Below are positions 5,932 to 12,150 of a stretch of 12,150 bases of DNA, piece by piece. The notes under the pieces are model-generated. The model had not been told where the DNA came from. It searched no databases and saw nothing but the letters and a program-made list of their open reading frames with translations. Positions within the stretch are counted from its first letter, which is position 1, and each line of letters starts with the position of its first letter. Origin of the DNA: Aliicoccus sp041838435 (GTDB lineage Bacteria; Bacillota; Bacilli; Staphylococcales; Salinicoccaceae); the NCBI GenBank assembly GCA_041838435.1, contig JBGYPO010000060.1, positions 1-12,150 on the forward strand, read 5' to 3'. A program made the position numbers and the translations under genes.

Positions 5932-6152
5932 CCCACTATTGGGTCACTGTCGTTTGACAGTGAATCAAACAACCCTCTGTTGGGTCACTGTCAATCCACA
6001 GTGAGACGAACAACCCTCGATTGGGTCACTGTCAATCCACAGTGAGTCAAACAACCCTACATTGGGTCACTGTCAATCCACAGTGAACCGAACTACCCTC
6101 TATTGGGTCACTGTCATTCCACAGTGAGTCAAACACCCCTCTGTTGGGTCAC
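5932..6152 (+). repeat. Tandem array C of 41-bp double-hairpin repeats (type 1)
   Basis: Five complete 41-bp units start with CCC at 5932, 5973, 6014, 6055 and 6096, and a sixth partial unit starts at 6137. Each reads CCC-N6-GGG, then TCACTGT-N6-ACAGTGA, then a 9-nt linker related to GTCAAACAA. It is the reverse complement of the array A unit. All arms are unchanged, while both loops and the linker differ between copies, so this array is more diverged than array A. The final copy stops after GGGTCAC. It fills the gap between the ispH terminator and the end of convergent yqfO, whose stop codon is 20 bases away, so yqfO transcripts would run into it. Not coding. Confidence 0.95.
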
Positions 6153-6172
6153 AAGAAAATTACACACGTTAT

Positions 6173-7246
6173 CTACGCAAACGGATTCGTATTCACCTGA
6201 CTCGCAACTATATTCATATCATCTATTTTAGATTTAAGTTGTTCAACAAGTCCTTCGATCATGACGACTTCTAAATAATGCCCTGCATCAATAATGTTTT
6301 GGCCATTTAATTTTGCATCATATGCTTCATGATACTTGAGGTCTCCTGTAATCAAGACATCAACACCTGACTTGAACGCATCATCAATATACGATGCGCC
6401 CGACCCACCAATTATGCCAATCGTACGTATTGGGTTGTCACTGCCGCGAACCACGTTCACAACGCCACTTGATACTTCATTAATTTTATTTACCAGCGCA
6501 TCAAGTGTTGTATCTACTTCCACCTTCACACCGAGACCGACATCAATTTCATGCTCTAAAGTATAAATATCGTATGCCGGCTCTTCATAGGGGTGTACCT
6601 CATGAATCGTATCGATGACTCTCCGAGTAAGCTCATGCGGGAAAATGGCTTCGACAATGTACTCTTCAACAATCTCCAGCTCATTACTTGAACCTATATG
6701 CGGATCAGCTTCCTCATTTGGTCGGAACTGTCCCTGCACAGGGTATTCAAAAAAACATTCTGAATAATCTCCCTGCGTGCCCACGCCAGCTTTAGACAAC
6801 GCTGATTTCACATGTTCGACATCTTCCTTGGGTACATTGATTCTCAGCTTCTTATACTGTTCACTCTGCTTAAGCATCACACTTGTATCTGTATATCCTA
6901 AATGTTCAGCAATCATATGACTCACACCTGATGCTTGATGATCTAGCGGTGTATGGAGTGCAATCAGATTAATATCATGCTTAATTAACGCACGAACAAT
7001 TTTACCCACACCCGCTTCAGTTACAGCACTGAGTTTAGAAAATATTAATGGGTGATGTGCAATAATCACGTTGCACTTATTTTCAATAGCTTCTTCCACT
7101 ACGTCAGGATGACAATCAAGTGCTGTTATAATTCCCGTCACCGTACTCGATGCATCTCCGACAAGTAAACCATTATTATCCCACGGCTCCTCATATCTGA
7201 ACGGTGCAATTTCATTGATAACGTCTAATAATTCACTGACCTTCAT
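6173..7246 (-). CDS. yqfO: NIF3-family dinuclear metal protein (YqfO type)
   Basis: Member of the conserved NIF3 / GTP cyclohydrolase I type 2-like family; the biochemical role is not settled. Counting from the ATG at 7246, the N-terminal half carries candidate metal ligands His64-His65 (IIAHHPLIF), His98 and Asp102 (LHTPLD). The C-terminal half supplies GDLKYHEA (301-308) and GHYLE (322-326). Between them lies an insert of about 110 residues (roughly 130-240) like the PII-type domain of the S. aureus homologue SA1388 and B. subtilis YqfO. The frame opens at a GTG (7258), but the ATG has AAAGGTG upstream and gives a typical 357 residues. It overlaps the end of trmK by 14 bases and is probably translated with it. 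Its 3' end runs into repeat array C. Confidence 0.92.
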   Translation of the reverse strand: MKVSELLDVINEIAPFRYEEPWDNNGLLVGDASSTVTGIITALDCHPDVVEEAIENKCNVIIAHHPLIFSKLSAVTEAGVGKIVRALIKHDINLIALHTPLDHQASGVSHMIAEHLGYTDTSVMLKQSEQYKKLRINVPKEDVEHVKSALSKAGVGTQGDYSECFFEYPVQGQFRPNEEADPHIGSSNELEIVEEYIVEAIFPHELTRRVIDTIHEVHPYEEPAYDIYTLEHEIDVGLGVKVEVDTTLDALVNKINEVSSGVVNVVRGSDNPIRTIGIIGGSGASYIDDAFKSGVDVLITGDLKYHEAYDAKLNGQNIIDAGHYLEVVMIEGLVEQLKSKIDDMNIVASQVNTNPFA

Positions 7247-7925
7247 ATTCAATAACACCTTTCAATTCATGTATTTGCGCTTCTATTTCTTGTGCTTTTT
7301 GAGCTTGCGATGGATTATCTTTAATTCCATCCAGTATGCGCGTTTGGTGTTCTAATTCCCGCGTTAACTTTTCGATAAACACCGTGTCACGTCTATCTAA
7401 TAAAAATGGCCCATATATTAATTCCTTTTGAGAATAATTAACACGCATATCTTCATCATAGTCAGCAACAATAACTTCATAAAAGTGGTGTTTATCCTTG
7501 ATGATTTTCTCATCTATTATTTTATAACCATAGCTTTCTAATACTTTACGCACGGGATACGTGTAAGTGTTCGCTTGCAGAACAAGTCTCGGGCGAATCC
7601 TCATCTCTCTAAGACCTGCATCAAGAATGGATGCGATTAAGGGACCGCCCATGCCACATATTGTCACAGTATCTATTTCATCATTACTGTATACAACGGA
7701 CAAACCATCACCAAGTCTCACATCTATTACTTCTGCGTAACCGTACGCTGCAACATTTTTCTTTGATGCCCGGTATGGACCTTCAACAACCTCACCACAT
7801 ATCGCAGAATCTATAATACCTTCTTTCAAAGCTGTAATTGGCAGATATGCATGGTCTGATCCTATATCCATCAATACTGGTCCTTTAATGTACTTTAGAA
7901 CGGAACTTAGTCTTTCATCTAGCAT
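7233..7925 (-). CDS. trmK: tRNA (adenine-22-N1)-methyltransferase TrmK
   Basis: SAM-dependent methyltransferase modifying A22 in the D-loop of bacterial tRNAs. Counting from the ATG at 7925, it has the SAM-binding DIGSDHAYLPI (20-30), CGMGG (90-94) in place of the usual catalytic motif, QANT (117-120) and KDKHHFYEVI (143-152). The end is charged and helical (about 185-225), matching the C-terminal coiled coil of TrmK. An earlier in-frame ATG at 7937 overlaps the Shine-Dalgarno GGAGG; the ATG at 7923-7925 sits five bases after it and is preferred (230 residues). It overlaps yqfO downstream. A strong terminator ends about a dozen bases before its start codon, so expression needs read-through or a promoter inside cccA. 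Confidence 0.93.
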   Translation of the reverse strand: MLDERLSSVLKYIKGPVLMDIGSDHAYLPITALKEGIIDSAICGEVVEGPYRASKKNVAAYGYAEVIDVRLGDGLSVVYSNDEIDTVTICGMGGPLIASILDAGLREMRIRPRLVLQANTYTYPVRKVLESYGYKIIDEKIIKDKHHFYEVIVADYDEDMRVNYSQKELIYGPFLLDRRDTVFIEKLTRELEHQTRILDGIKDNPSQAQKAQEIEAQIHELKGVIEYEGQ

Positions 7926-7937
7926 AAAATCCTCCAT

Positions 7938-7971
7938 AAAAAAACTTCTACATATAATATGCAGAAGTTTT
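7938..7971 (-). terminator. Intrinsic terminator between cccA and trmK
   Basis: On the minus strand AAAACTTCT (7963-7971) pairs with AGAAGTTTT (7941-7949), extended inside by CATAT/ATATG after one mismatch, and followed by seven T (7938-7944). It begins eight bases after the cccA stop and ends next to the trmK ribosome site. Confidence 0.85.
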
Positions 7972-7978
7972 AGTCTTA

Positions 7979-8377
7979 TTATTCAAAATGTGCAGCAAGT
8001 ACTTCTAACTCTTCATCACTGATTTGGTCTGAAGGGAATGCCGGCATACTACCTGGACCTTCTCTTACAGCTGACATGAAGTCATCTGCGCCAATACCGT
8101 GTAAATCTGGTCCCATACCACCTGTGAAGTCTTGTCCGTGACAAGCAGCACAGTTATCACGTGCGAAAGATTCAGGATCGAAATCTCCAGCTGATGCTGT
8201 ATCGTCGCCCGCTCCGTCTTCGCCGCCGTTTCCAACTTCCTCTGTATCATCTGTACCTTCAGCTTGACCCGTTGTGTCGTTATTCATCTGATCAGCACCG
8301 TATGAAGCTAATAGGAAAACCAAACCAATTCCTAAAAGAATGATTAATAAAAATGGAATCGCAGGATTATTATTCAT
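7979..8377 (-). CDS. cccA: Membrane-anchored cytochrome c550 (CccA type)
   Basis: Small c-type cytochrome carrying electrons at the outer face of the membrane, probably to a cytochrome c oxidase. Counting from TTG 8380, residues 8-27 form a single uncleaved membrane anchor. A flexible, very acidic linker follows (about 30-68, rich in Asp, Glu, Gly and Thr), then a compact haem domain with CAACH (77-81) and the likely axial Met112 in GSMPAF. The ATG at 8375-8377 is preferred over the TTG because AGGAGG lies seven bases upstream; the protein is then 132 residues. It lies between sigA and trmK as in Bacillus subtilis. It has its own candidate promoter and a strong terminator. A cytochrome c implies an oxidase-positive organism, unlike S. 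aureus. Confidence 0.92.
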   Translation of the reverse strand: MNNNPAIPFLLIILLGIGLVFLLASYGADQMNNDTTGQAEGTDDTEEVGNGGEDGAGDDTASAGDFDPESFARDNCAACHGQDFTGGMGPDLHGIGADDFMSAVREGPGSMPAFPSDQISDEELEVLAAHFE

Positions 8378-8415
8378 CAAAGTTCCTCCTATGTTTTTCA
8401 GTTATTCTTATATAC

Positions 8416-8443
8416 ATTGTATATTAAACAATTGGAAAATCAA
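8416..8443 (-). promoter_or_regulatory. Candidate SigA promoter for cccA
   Basis: On the minus strand, -35 TTGATT (8438-8443, 4/6) and -10 TACAAT (8416-8421, 5/6) with a 16-base spacer, in the AT-rich gap after sigA. No clear terminator is seen after sigA, so read-through from the upstream operon is also possible. Confidence 0.45.
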
Positions 8444-8473
8444 ATAGATTTTAAAAATTTTATGTTTTCTTAA

Positions 8474-9586
8474 TTAATCCATAAAATCTTTTAATCGCTT
8501 ACTGCGACTTGGATGGCGTAATTTTCTTAAAGCTTTCGCTTCAATTTGACGAATTCGTTCGCGTGTGACACCGAATACTTTACCAACTTCTTCAAGTGTG
8601 CGCGTGTTGCCATCATCTAATCCAAAACGAAGTCTCAACACATTTTCTTCTCTATCTGTGAGTGTGTCTAATACATCTTCCAGCTGTTCTTTTAATAGTT
8701 CATATGCAGCGTAATCTGCCGGACTCTGTGCTTCCTGGTCTTCAATAAAGTCTCCAAGATGCGAGTCGTCTTCCTCACCAATCGGTGTTTCAAGTGAAAC
8801 CGGTTCCTGCGCAATCTTTAAGATTTCTCTTACTTTATCTGCAGGAATATCCATCTCTTCCCCAATTTCTTCAGGTAATGGTTCGCGACCTAAATCTTGA
8901 AGTAATTGACGTTGAACACGAATCAACTTGTTGATTGTTTCAACCATGTGAACAGGAATACGAATTGTACGCGCCTGGTCTGCAATTGCACGTGTGATTG
9001 CTTGACGAATCCACCATGTCGCATAAGTTGAGAACTTAAATCCTTTTGTAAAATCGAATTTCTCTACAGCCTTAATTAAGCCCATGTTTCCTTCTTGAAT
9101 TAAATCAAGGAACAACATGCCACGACCTACATAGCGTTTCGCAATACTTACAACTAAGCGCAGGTTTGCTTCAGCTAATCTACTTCTCGCTTCGTCGTCA
9201 CCTTGCTCAATACGCTTAGCAAGCTCAACTTCTTCTTGTGCATTTAATAGATCTACACGTCCAATTTCTTTTAAGTACATACGCACTGGGTCGTTAATCT
9301 TAACACCCGGTGGTGCACTCATGTCATGTAAGTTTAATTTTTCATCTTTGTCTGATGCGTCTTTTTCATTAATGAGTTCAATATCATTCTCATTAATTTC
9401 TTCAAAAAATTCATCCATAGCATCTGAATCTAGTTCAAAATTTGATAATTTGTCTGCAATTTCTTCGTGAGACAAGCTACCTTCTTTTTTACCTTTTTCC
9501 AGTAAAAAGCTCTTTGCCTGATCAACAGATTCAAATATTTCTAATTCTTGAGATTTAGAAGTATCAATTTCAATTTTTTTTGACAT
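8474..9586 (-). CDS. sigA: Primary RNA polymerase sigma factor SigA (RpoD)
   Basis: Housekeeping sigma-70 factor directing RNA polymerase to -10/-35 promoters. It has a short acidic N-terminal region (1-95), region 1.2 NDPVRMYLKEIG (98-109), regions 2.1-2.4 (about 137-215) including FKFSTYATWWIRQAI (183-197), region 3 (about 215-290) and region 4.2 with the helix-turn-helix LEEVGKVFGVTRERIRQIEA (331-350). The C-terminus HPSRSKRLKDFMD is typical. At 370 residues it is like Bacillus and staphylococcal SigA and lacks the long insert of E. coli RpoD. The N-terminal 90 residues are the variable part. The ATG at 9584-9586 has AGGAGG eight bases upstream. It follows dnaG by 31 bases. Confidence 0.98.
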   Translation of the reverse strand: MSKKIEIDTSKSQELEIFESVDQAKSFLLEKGKKEGSLSHEEIADKLSNFELDSDAMDEFFEEINENDIELINEKDASDKDEKLNLHDMSAPPGVKINDPVRMYLKEIGRVDLLNAQEEVELAKRIEQGDDEARSRLAEANLRLVVSIAKRYVGRGMLFLDLIQEGNMGLIKAVEKFDFTKGFKFSTYATWWIRQAITRAIADQARTIRIPVHMVETINKLIRVQRQLLQDLGREPLPEEIGEEMDIPADKVREILKIAQEPVSLETPIGEEDDSHLGDFIEDQEAQSPADYAAYELLKEQLEDVLDTLTDREENVLRLRFGLDDGNTRTLEEVGKVFGVTRERIRQIEAKALRKLRHPSRSKRLKDFMD

Positions 9587-9617
9587 AAATTATGCCTCCT
9601 AAAGAACATAACATCAA

Positions 9618-11369
9618 TTAATTTTTGTGACGCGCGCTGATTGCCCGGTACTGTTCTGTCAATCGCTTAATTTCATCTATATCAGCGGATTTATATGCTG
9701 CTTCGAGCTGCGTGCTGATAAGTGATTTTTCTTTCTTACTATTACGAATACCACTTAAATCATGAATGTAATCATCGACAATGGATTGATTGAATGAAAC
9801 ATTGGATTTTAGTTGATTTATTTTTAAAATTATTTCTTGTTCATGTGTTTCCAAGGTCGATAAAAGGGATGTGAAGTCCAGTGATTTGTGGGTATCGTGG
9901 TAAGAGACTAACTTTCTAAATATACCATATAGGGCTTCAATAGTAAAGATTTCTGACGTGACTTCATCCTTACTGCTGTCGAGTAAATCAGGGTTCATCA
10001 AAAATATTTTTAACAACTGTTCTTCTTTGTGTTGCCGCGAAAATAATTGTGTATTATTTTGCGCTTGTTGCTGTTTTGGTTTTGGTTGCTTATACACTTC
10101 AGTAATTAACAAATTCGAATTTATCTTATACAGCTCACTAATATCTTCAACAAGTCTGTGATGTGTAATTTCATCTTTGACATAAGTTAATAATTGCTTG
10201 AGCCGCTTGATATTCTCATTGAAACGAATATCATTAGACAAACTATCATCGAGCAGCACATCAGCTAAATACTTTAAGTAATGCATCTTTCCGTTACGTA
10301 CAAAATATTGAAACTTCTCGATGCCATGCGTTTCGATGTAATCATCAGGATCAAGGCCAGCAGGCAGCGGTAATATATACGCATTGAGATTACTCTTTAA
10401 TAATCGTTCACCGTATTTTATCTGTGCGTTCCTACCTGCATCATCACCGTCAAACATTAATGTCACATTATCTGTTAACCCACGCATCGTATCGACCTGC
10501 GCGTCAGATAATGCCGTGCCCATTAAACCCACGACATGAAATACACCTGCGCGTTTTACTTTTACAACATCCAGGTGCCCTTCCATAATAATGAGTTCCC
10601 TAACTTCAGAAATTGCTTTTCTTGCATCTGATAGGTTAAATAATATTTGCTGCTTTTTAAATATAGGTGTTTCACTTGTATTCACATATTTCGGATGACT
10701 GCCGTCTAGACTGCGCGCTGTAAACCCAATGAATTCGCCCTGGTGATTCTTTATAGGAATCATAATGCGTGCACGGAACTTATCGAAATATTGTCCGGTA
10801 TCTTCGTTCCTGCCAACCATTCCGGCCCGGAATGCGAGTTCTAAATTCATATTCCGCTTCTCGATCAGTTCCACCGTAAACTGTGGTTTACTCGGCGCCA
10901 GTCCGATGTAATGTGTCTTGATAATATCAAGAGTAAACCCGCGTTCCAGTAAGTACTCGAGTGCCGGTTCACCCTCTTTGGTATCGACAAGCACGTAATG
11001 ATACATCTTCGTGATAAAATCATGCATCTCCGTCATTTTGTGCTCCGGCGTTGATACATCTTCCTGCGGTGTCGTCTTAATACCCAGATGTTTAGCAAGC
11101 GTTTCAGTCGCCTGACGTAGTGTTTGATGTTCATGTTCCATCACAAAATCAATAACACTGCCACTCTTATTGCAACCAAAGCAGTTAAATACTTTATATT
11201 CCGAATTAACATGGAAAGATGGTGTTTTCTCATTGTGAAATGGACAAAGACCCAGGTAGCTTTTACCTTTTTTCTCTAAGGATACATATTGTCCAATGTA
11301 TTCAACGATATCCACACTTTCTTTTATTGTAGCTATTAAACTGTTCGAATTATTGACCAATGGCCTCAT
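9618..11369 (-). CDS. dnaG: DNA primase DnaG
   Basis: Makes RNA primers for the replication fork. The N-terminal zinc-binding domain has Cys42, His45, Cys63 and Cys66 (LCPFH and FNCFGC). The central TOPRIM domain shows MEGHLDVVK with Glu263, MFDGDDAGR with Asp307, Asp309 and Asp310, and PDDY (341-344). The C-terminal third, after a Gln-rich linker (KQQQAQNN, about residue 440), is the diverged helicase-binding domain. At 583 residues it is slightly short of the usual ~600. The ATG at 11369 overlaps the ppsR stop as ATGA but has almost no room for a ribosome site. A TTG at 11358-11360, with AAAGG nine bases upstream, would fit the homologous N-terminus equally well. Confidence 0.97.
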   Translation of the reverse strand: MRPLVNNSNSLIATIKESVDIVEYIGQYVSLEKKGKSYLGLCPFHNEKTPSFHVNSEYKVFNCFGCNKSGSVIDFVMEHEHQTLRQATETLAKHLGIKTTPQEDVSTPEHKMTEMHDFITKMYHYVLVDTKEGEPALEYLLERGFTLDIIKTHYIGLAPSKPQFTVELIEKRNMNLELAFRAGMVGRNEDTGQYFDKFRARIMIPIKNHQGEFIGFTARSLDGSHPKYVNTSETPIFKKQQILFNLSDARKAISEVRELIIMEGHLDVVKVKRAGVFHVVGLMGTALSDAQVDTMRGLTDNVTLMFDGDDAGRNAQIKYGERLLKSNLNAYILPLPAGLDPDDYIETHGIEKFQYFVRNGKMHYLKYLADVLLDDSLSNDIRFNENIKRLKQLLTYVKDEITHHRLVEDISELYKINSNLLITEVYKQPKPKQQQAQNNTQLFSRQHKEEQLLKIFLMNPDLLDSSKDEVTSEIFTIEALYGIFRKLVSYHDTHKSLDFTSLLSTLETHEQEIILKINQLKSNVSFNQSIVDDYIHDLSGIRNSKKEKSLISTQLEAAYKSADIDEIKRLTEQYRAISARHKN

Positions 11370-12150
11370 CCTTTAATATCGCGTTGGTTATCAATATACT
11401 TAATAATTTCATTTGCTGTCTCTTCAATTGCTTTGTTCGATACATCAATCACGGGACAGCCAATTTTATTTATAATCGTATTAAAATGTTTTATTTCTTC
11501 TTGTATACGCTCATTTTTTGCATACTGCGCCGTGTCATTTAATCCTAGTTGCTGCAAACGTTCTTTACGTATTTTGTTCAGTTTGTCTTCATCTATAACA
11601 AGACCGATACATTTGTGCGGATCCACACGCATCAGTTCTTTAGGGGGCGTCACTTCCGGCAATACAGGCACGTTCATCACTTTATATTTCTTGTGCGCTA
11701 AAAACTGGCTGAGCGGCGTTTTTGATGTACGGGACACACCGATTAGAATGATGTCGGCTTTATCAAAACCTGTTACATCTTTACCGTCATCGTATTTCAC
11801 TGCAAATTCAATTGCTTCAATCTTCTTGAAGTAGTTCTCATCTAACTGATGCACTAAACCTGGTTCATAAAAAGGATCTGCTTCTAAATTTTCGCTTAAC
11901 ATATTAAGGAGTGGTCCCATAACATCGATATGAGGAATACCAAGCGTGCCCATACGCTCTTCCATATATTCTTTCATGTCGGGTTTAACCATCGTATATA
12001 CAACAATTGCGTCATTTTCCTGAGCGACTGTAATCATGTCATCAATCGTTTCCACAGAATCTATATAAGGATATCTGATCATGACCTCTTTAATATCAGG
12101 TATGTTAAATTGTGCAAGACATGCGCGTGCAACGTTTTCCCCTGTCTCAC
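11366..12150 (-). CDS. ppsR: Pyruvate, phosphate dikinase regulatory protein (PPSR/YqfL), 5' end outside window
   Basis: DUF299 family bifunctional Ser/Thr kinase and pyrophosphorylase, which in other bacteria switches pyruvate phosphate dikinase (or PEP synthase) off and on. The P-loop-like signature GVSRTSKTPLSQFLA is clear, followed by VPVLPEVTPPKEL. The first ATG in frame is at 12082, but the frame stays open from there to the window edge. That upstream stretch encodes family-like sequence (ETGENVARAC, then RYPYID at the join), so the true start lies beyond 12150. About 260 of the usual ~270 residues are present. It overlaps dnaG by four bases (ATGA), pointing to one ppsR-dnaG-sigA transcript. 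No dikinase gene is visible here. Confidence 0.92.
   Translation of the reverse strand, partial: ETGENVARACLAQFNIPDIKEVMIRYPYIDSVETIDDMITVAQENDAIVVYTMVKPDMKEYMEERMGTLGIPHIDVMGPLLNMLSENLEADPFYEPGLVHQLDENYFKKIEAIEFAVKYDDGKDVTGFDKADIILIGVSRTSKTPLSQFLAHKKYKVMNVPVLPEVTPPKELMRVDPHKCIGLVIDEDKLNKIRKERLQQLGLNDTAQYAKNERIQEEIKHFNTIINKIGCPVIDVSNKAIEETANEIIKYIDNQRDIKG

Noticed and set aside
5992..6000. DnaA-box-like sequence CAATCCACA in array C
   Set aside because: It differs from TTATCCACA at two positions and lies in the variable loop, which reads differently in array A and in the first array C unit.
5932..6152. Array C as the ispH terminator
   Set aside because: A complete GC-rich hairpin with a T-tract at 5870-5912 already ends ispH, and the repeat stems lack T-tracts.

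Overview
The window is chromosomal core DNA from a low-GC Gram-positive of the family Staphylococcaceae. The SigA, DnaG, Nfo and CshB proteins look staphylococcal, and the gene order (ppsR-dnaG-sigA ... trmK-yqfO ... cshB-nfo-znuC-znuB-zur) is the one I recall for Staphylococcus and, with ispH and cccA included, for Bacillus subtilis. Two genes argue against S. aureus itself. One is ispH, the last step of the MEP isoprenoid pathway; S. aureus uses mevalonate. The other is a membrane-anchored cytochrome c (cccA). An oxidase-positive, MEP-using lineage such as Macrococcus, Mammaliicoccus, Jeotgalicoccus or Salinicoccus fits better; this is inference and I cannot name the species.

Layout. 1-435: gene-free, packed with three kinds of tandem repeat. 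436-2454 (minus): zinc uptake operon znuC-znuB-zur, with its promoter and a Zur-box-like operator at 2469-2516. 2536-4762 (minus): DNA repair endonuclease IV (nfo) and DEAD-box helicase cshB. 4894-5856 (plus): ispH, the only gene on the plus strand, with its own promoter and terminator. 5932-6152: a second tandem repeat array. 6175-7925 (minus): trmK and the NIF3-family gene yqfO, overlapping. 7979-8377 (minus): cccA, with its own candidate promoter and a strong terminator. 8474-12150 (minus): ppsR (5' end outside the window), dnaG and sigA, the macromolecular synthesis cluster.

The genes are ordinary housekeeping genes. The part not explained by them is the repeat system. A 41-bp unit made of two adjacent hairpins with 6-nt loops (CCC-N6-GGG, then TCACTGT-N6-ACAGTGA) plus a 9-nt linker is repeated in tandem at 1-226 and again, in opposite orientation, at 5932-6152. 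The hairpin arms are unchanged in every copy while loops and linkers vary. Next to the first array, at 239-402, lies a second family with unrelated sequence but the same 41-bp period, the same order of a small and a large hairpin, and the same 6-nt loops. Both type-1 arrays follow the 3' end of a gene (zur, ispH) in the same sense. I do not recognise either family. They could be REP-like intergenic elements, arrays of protein-binding sites, or structured 3' RNA.
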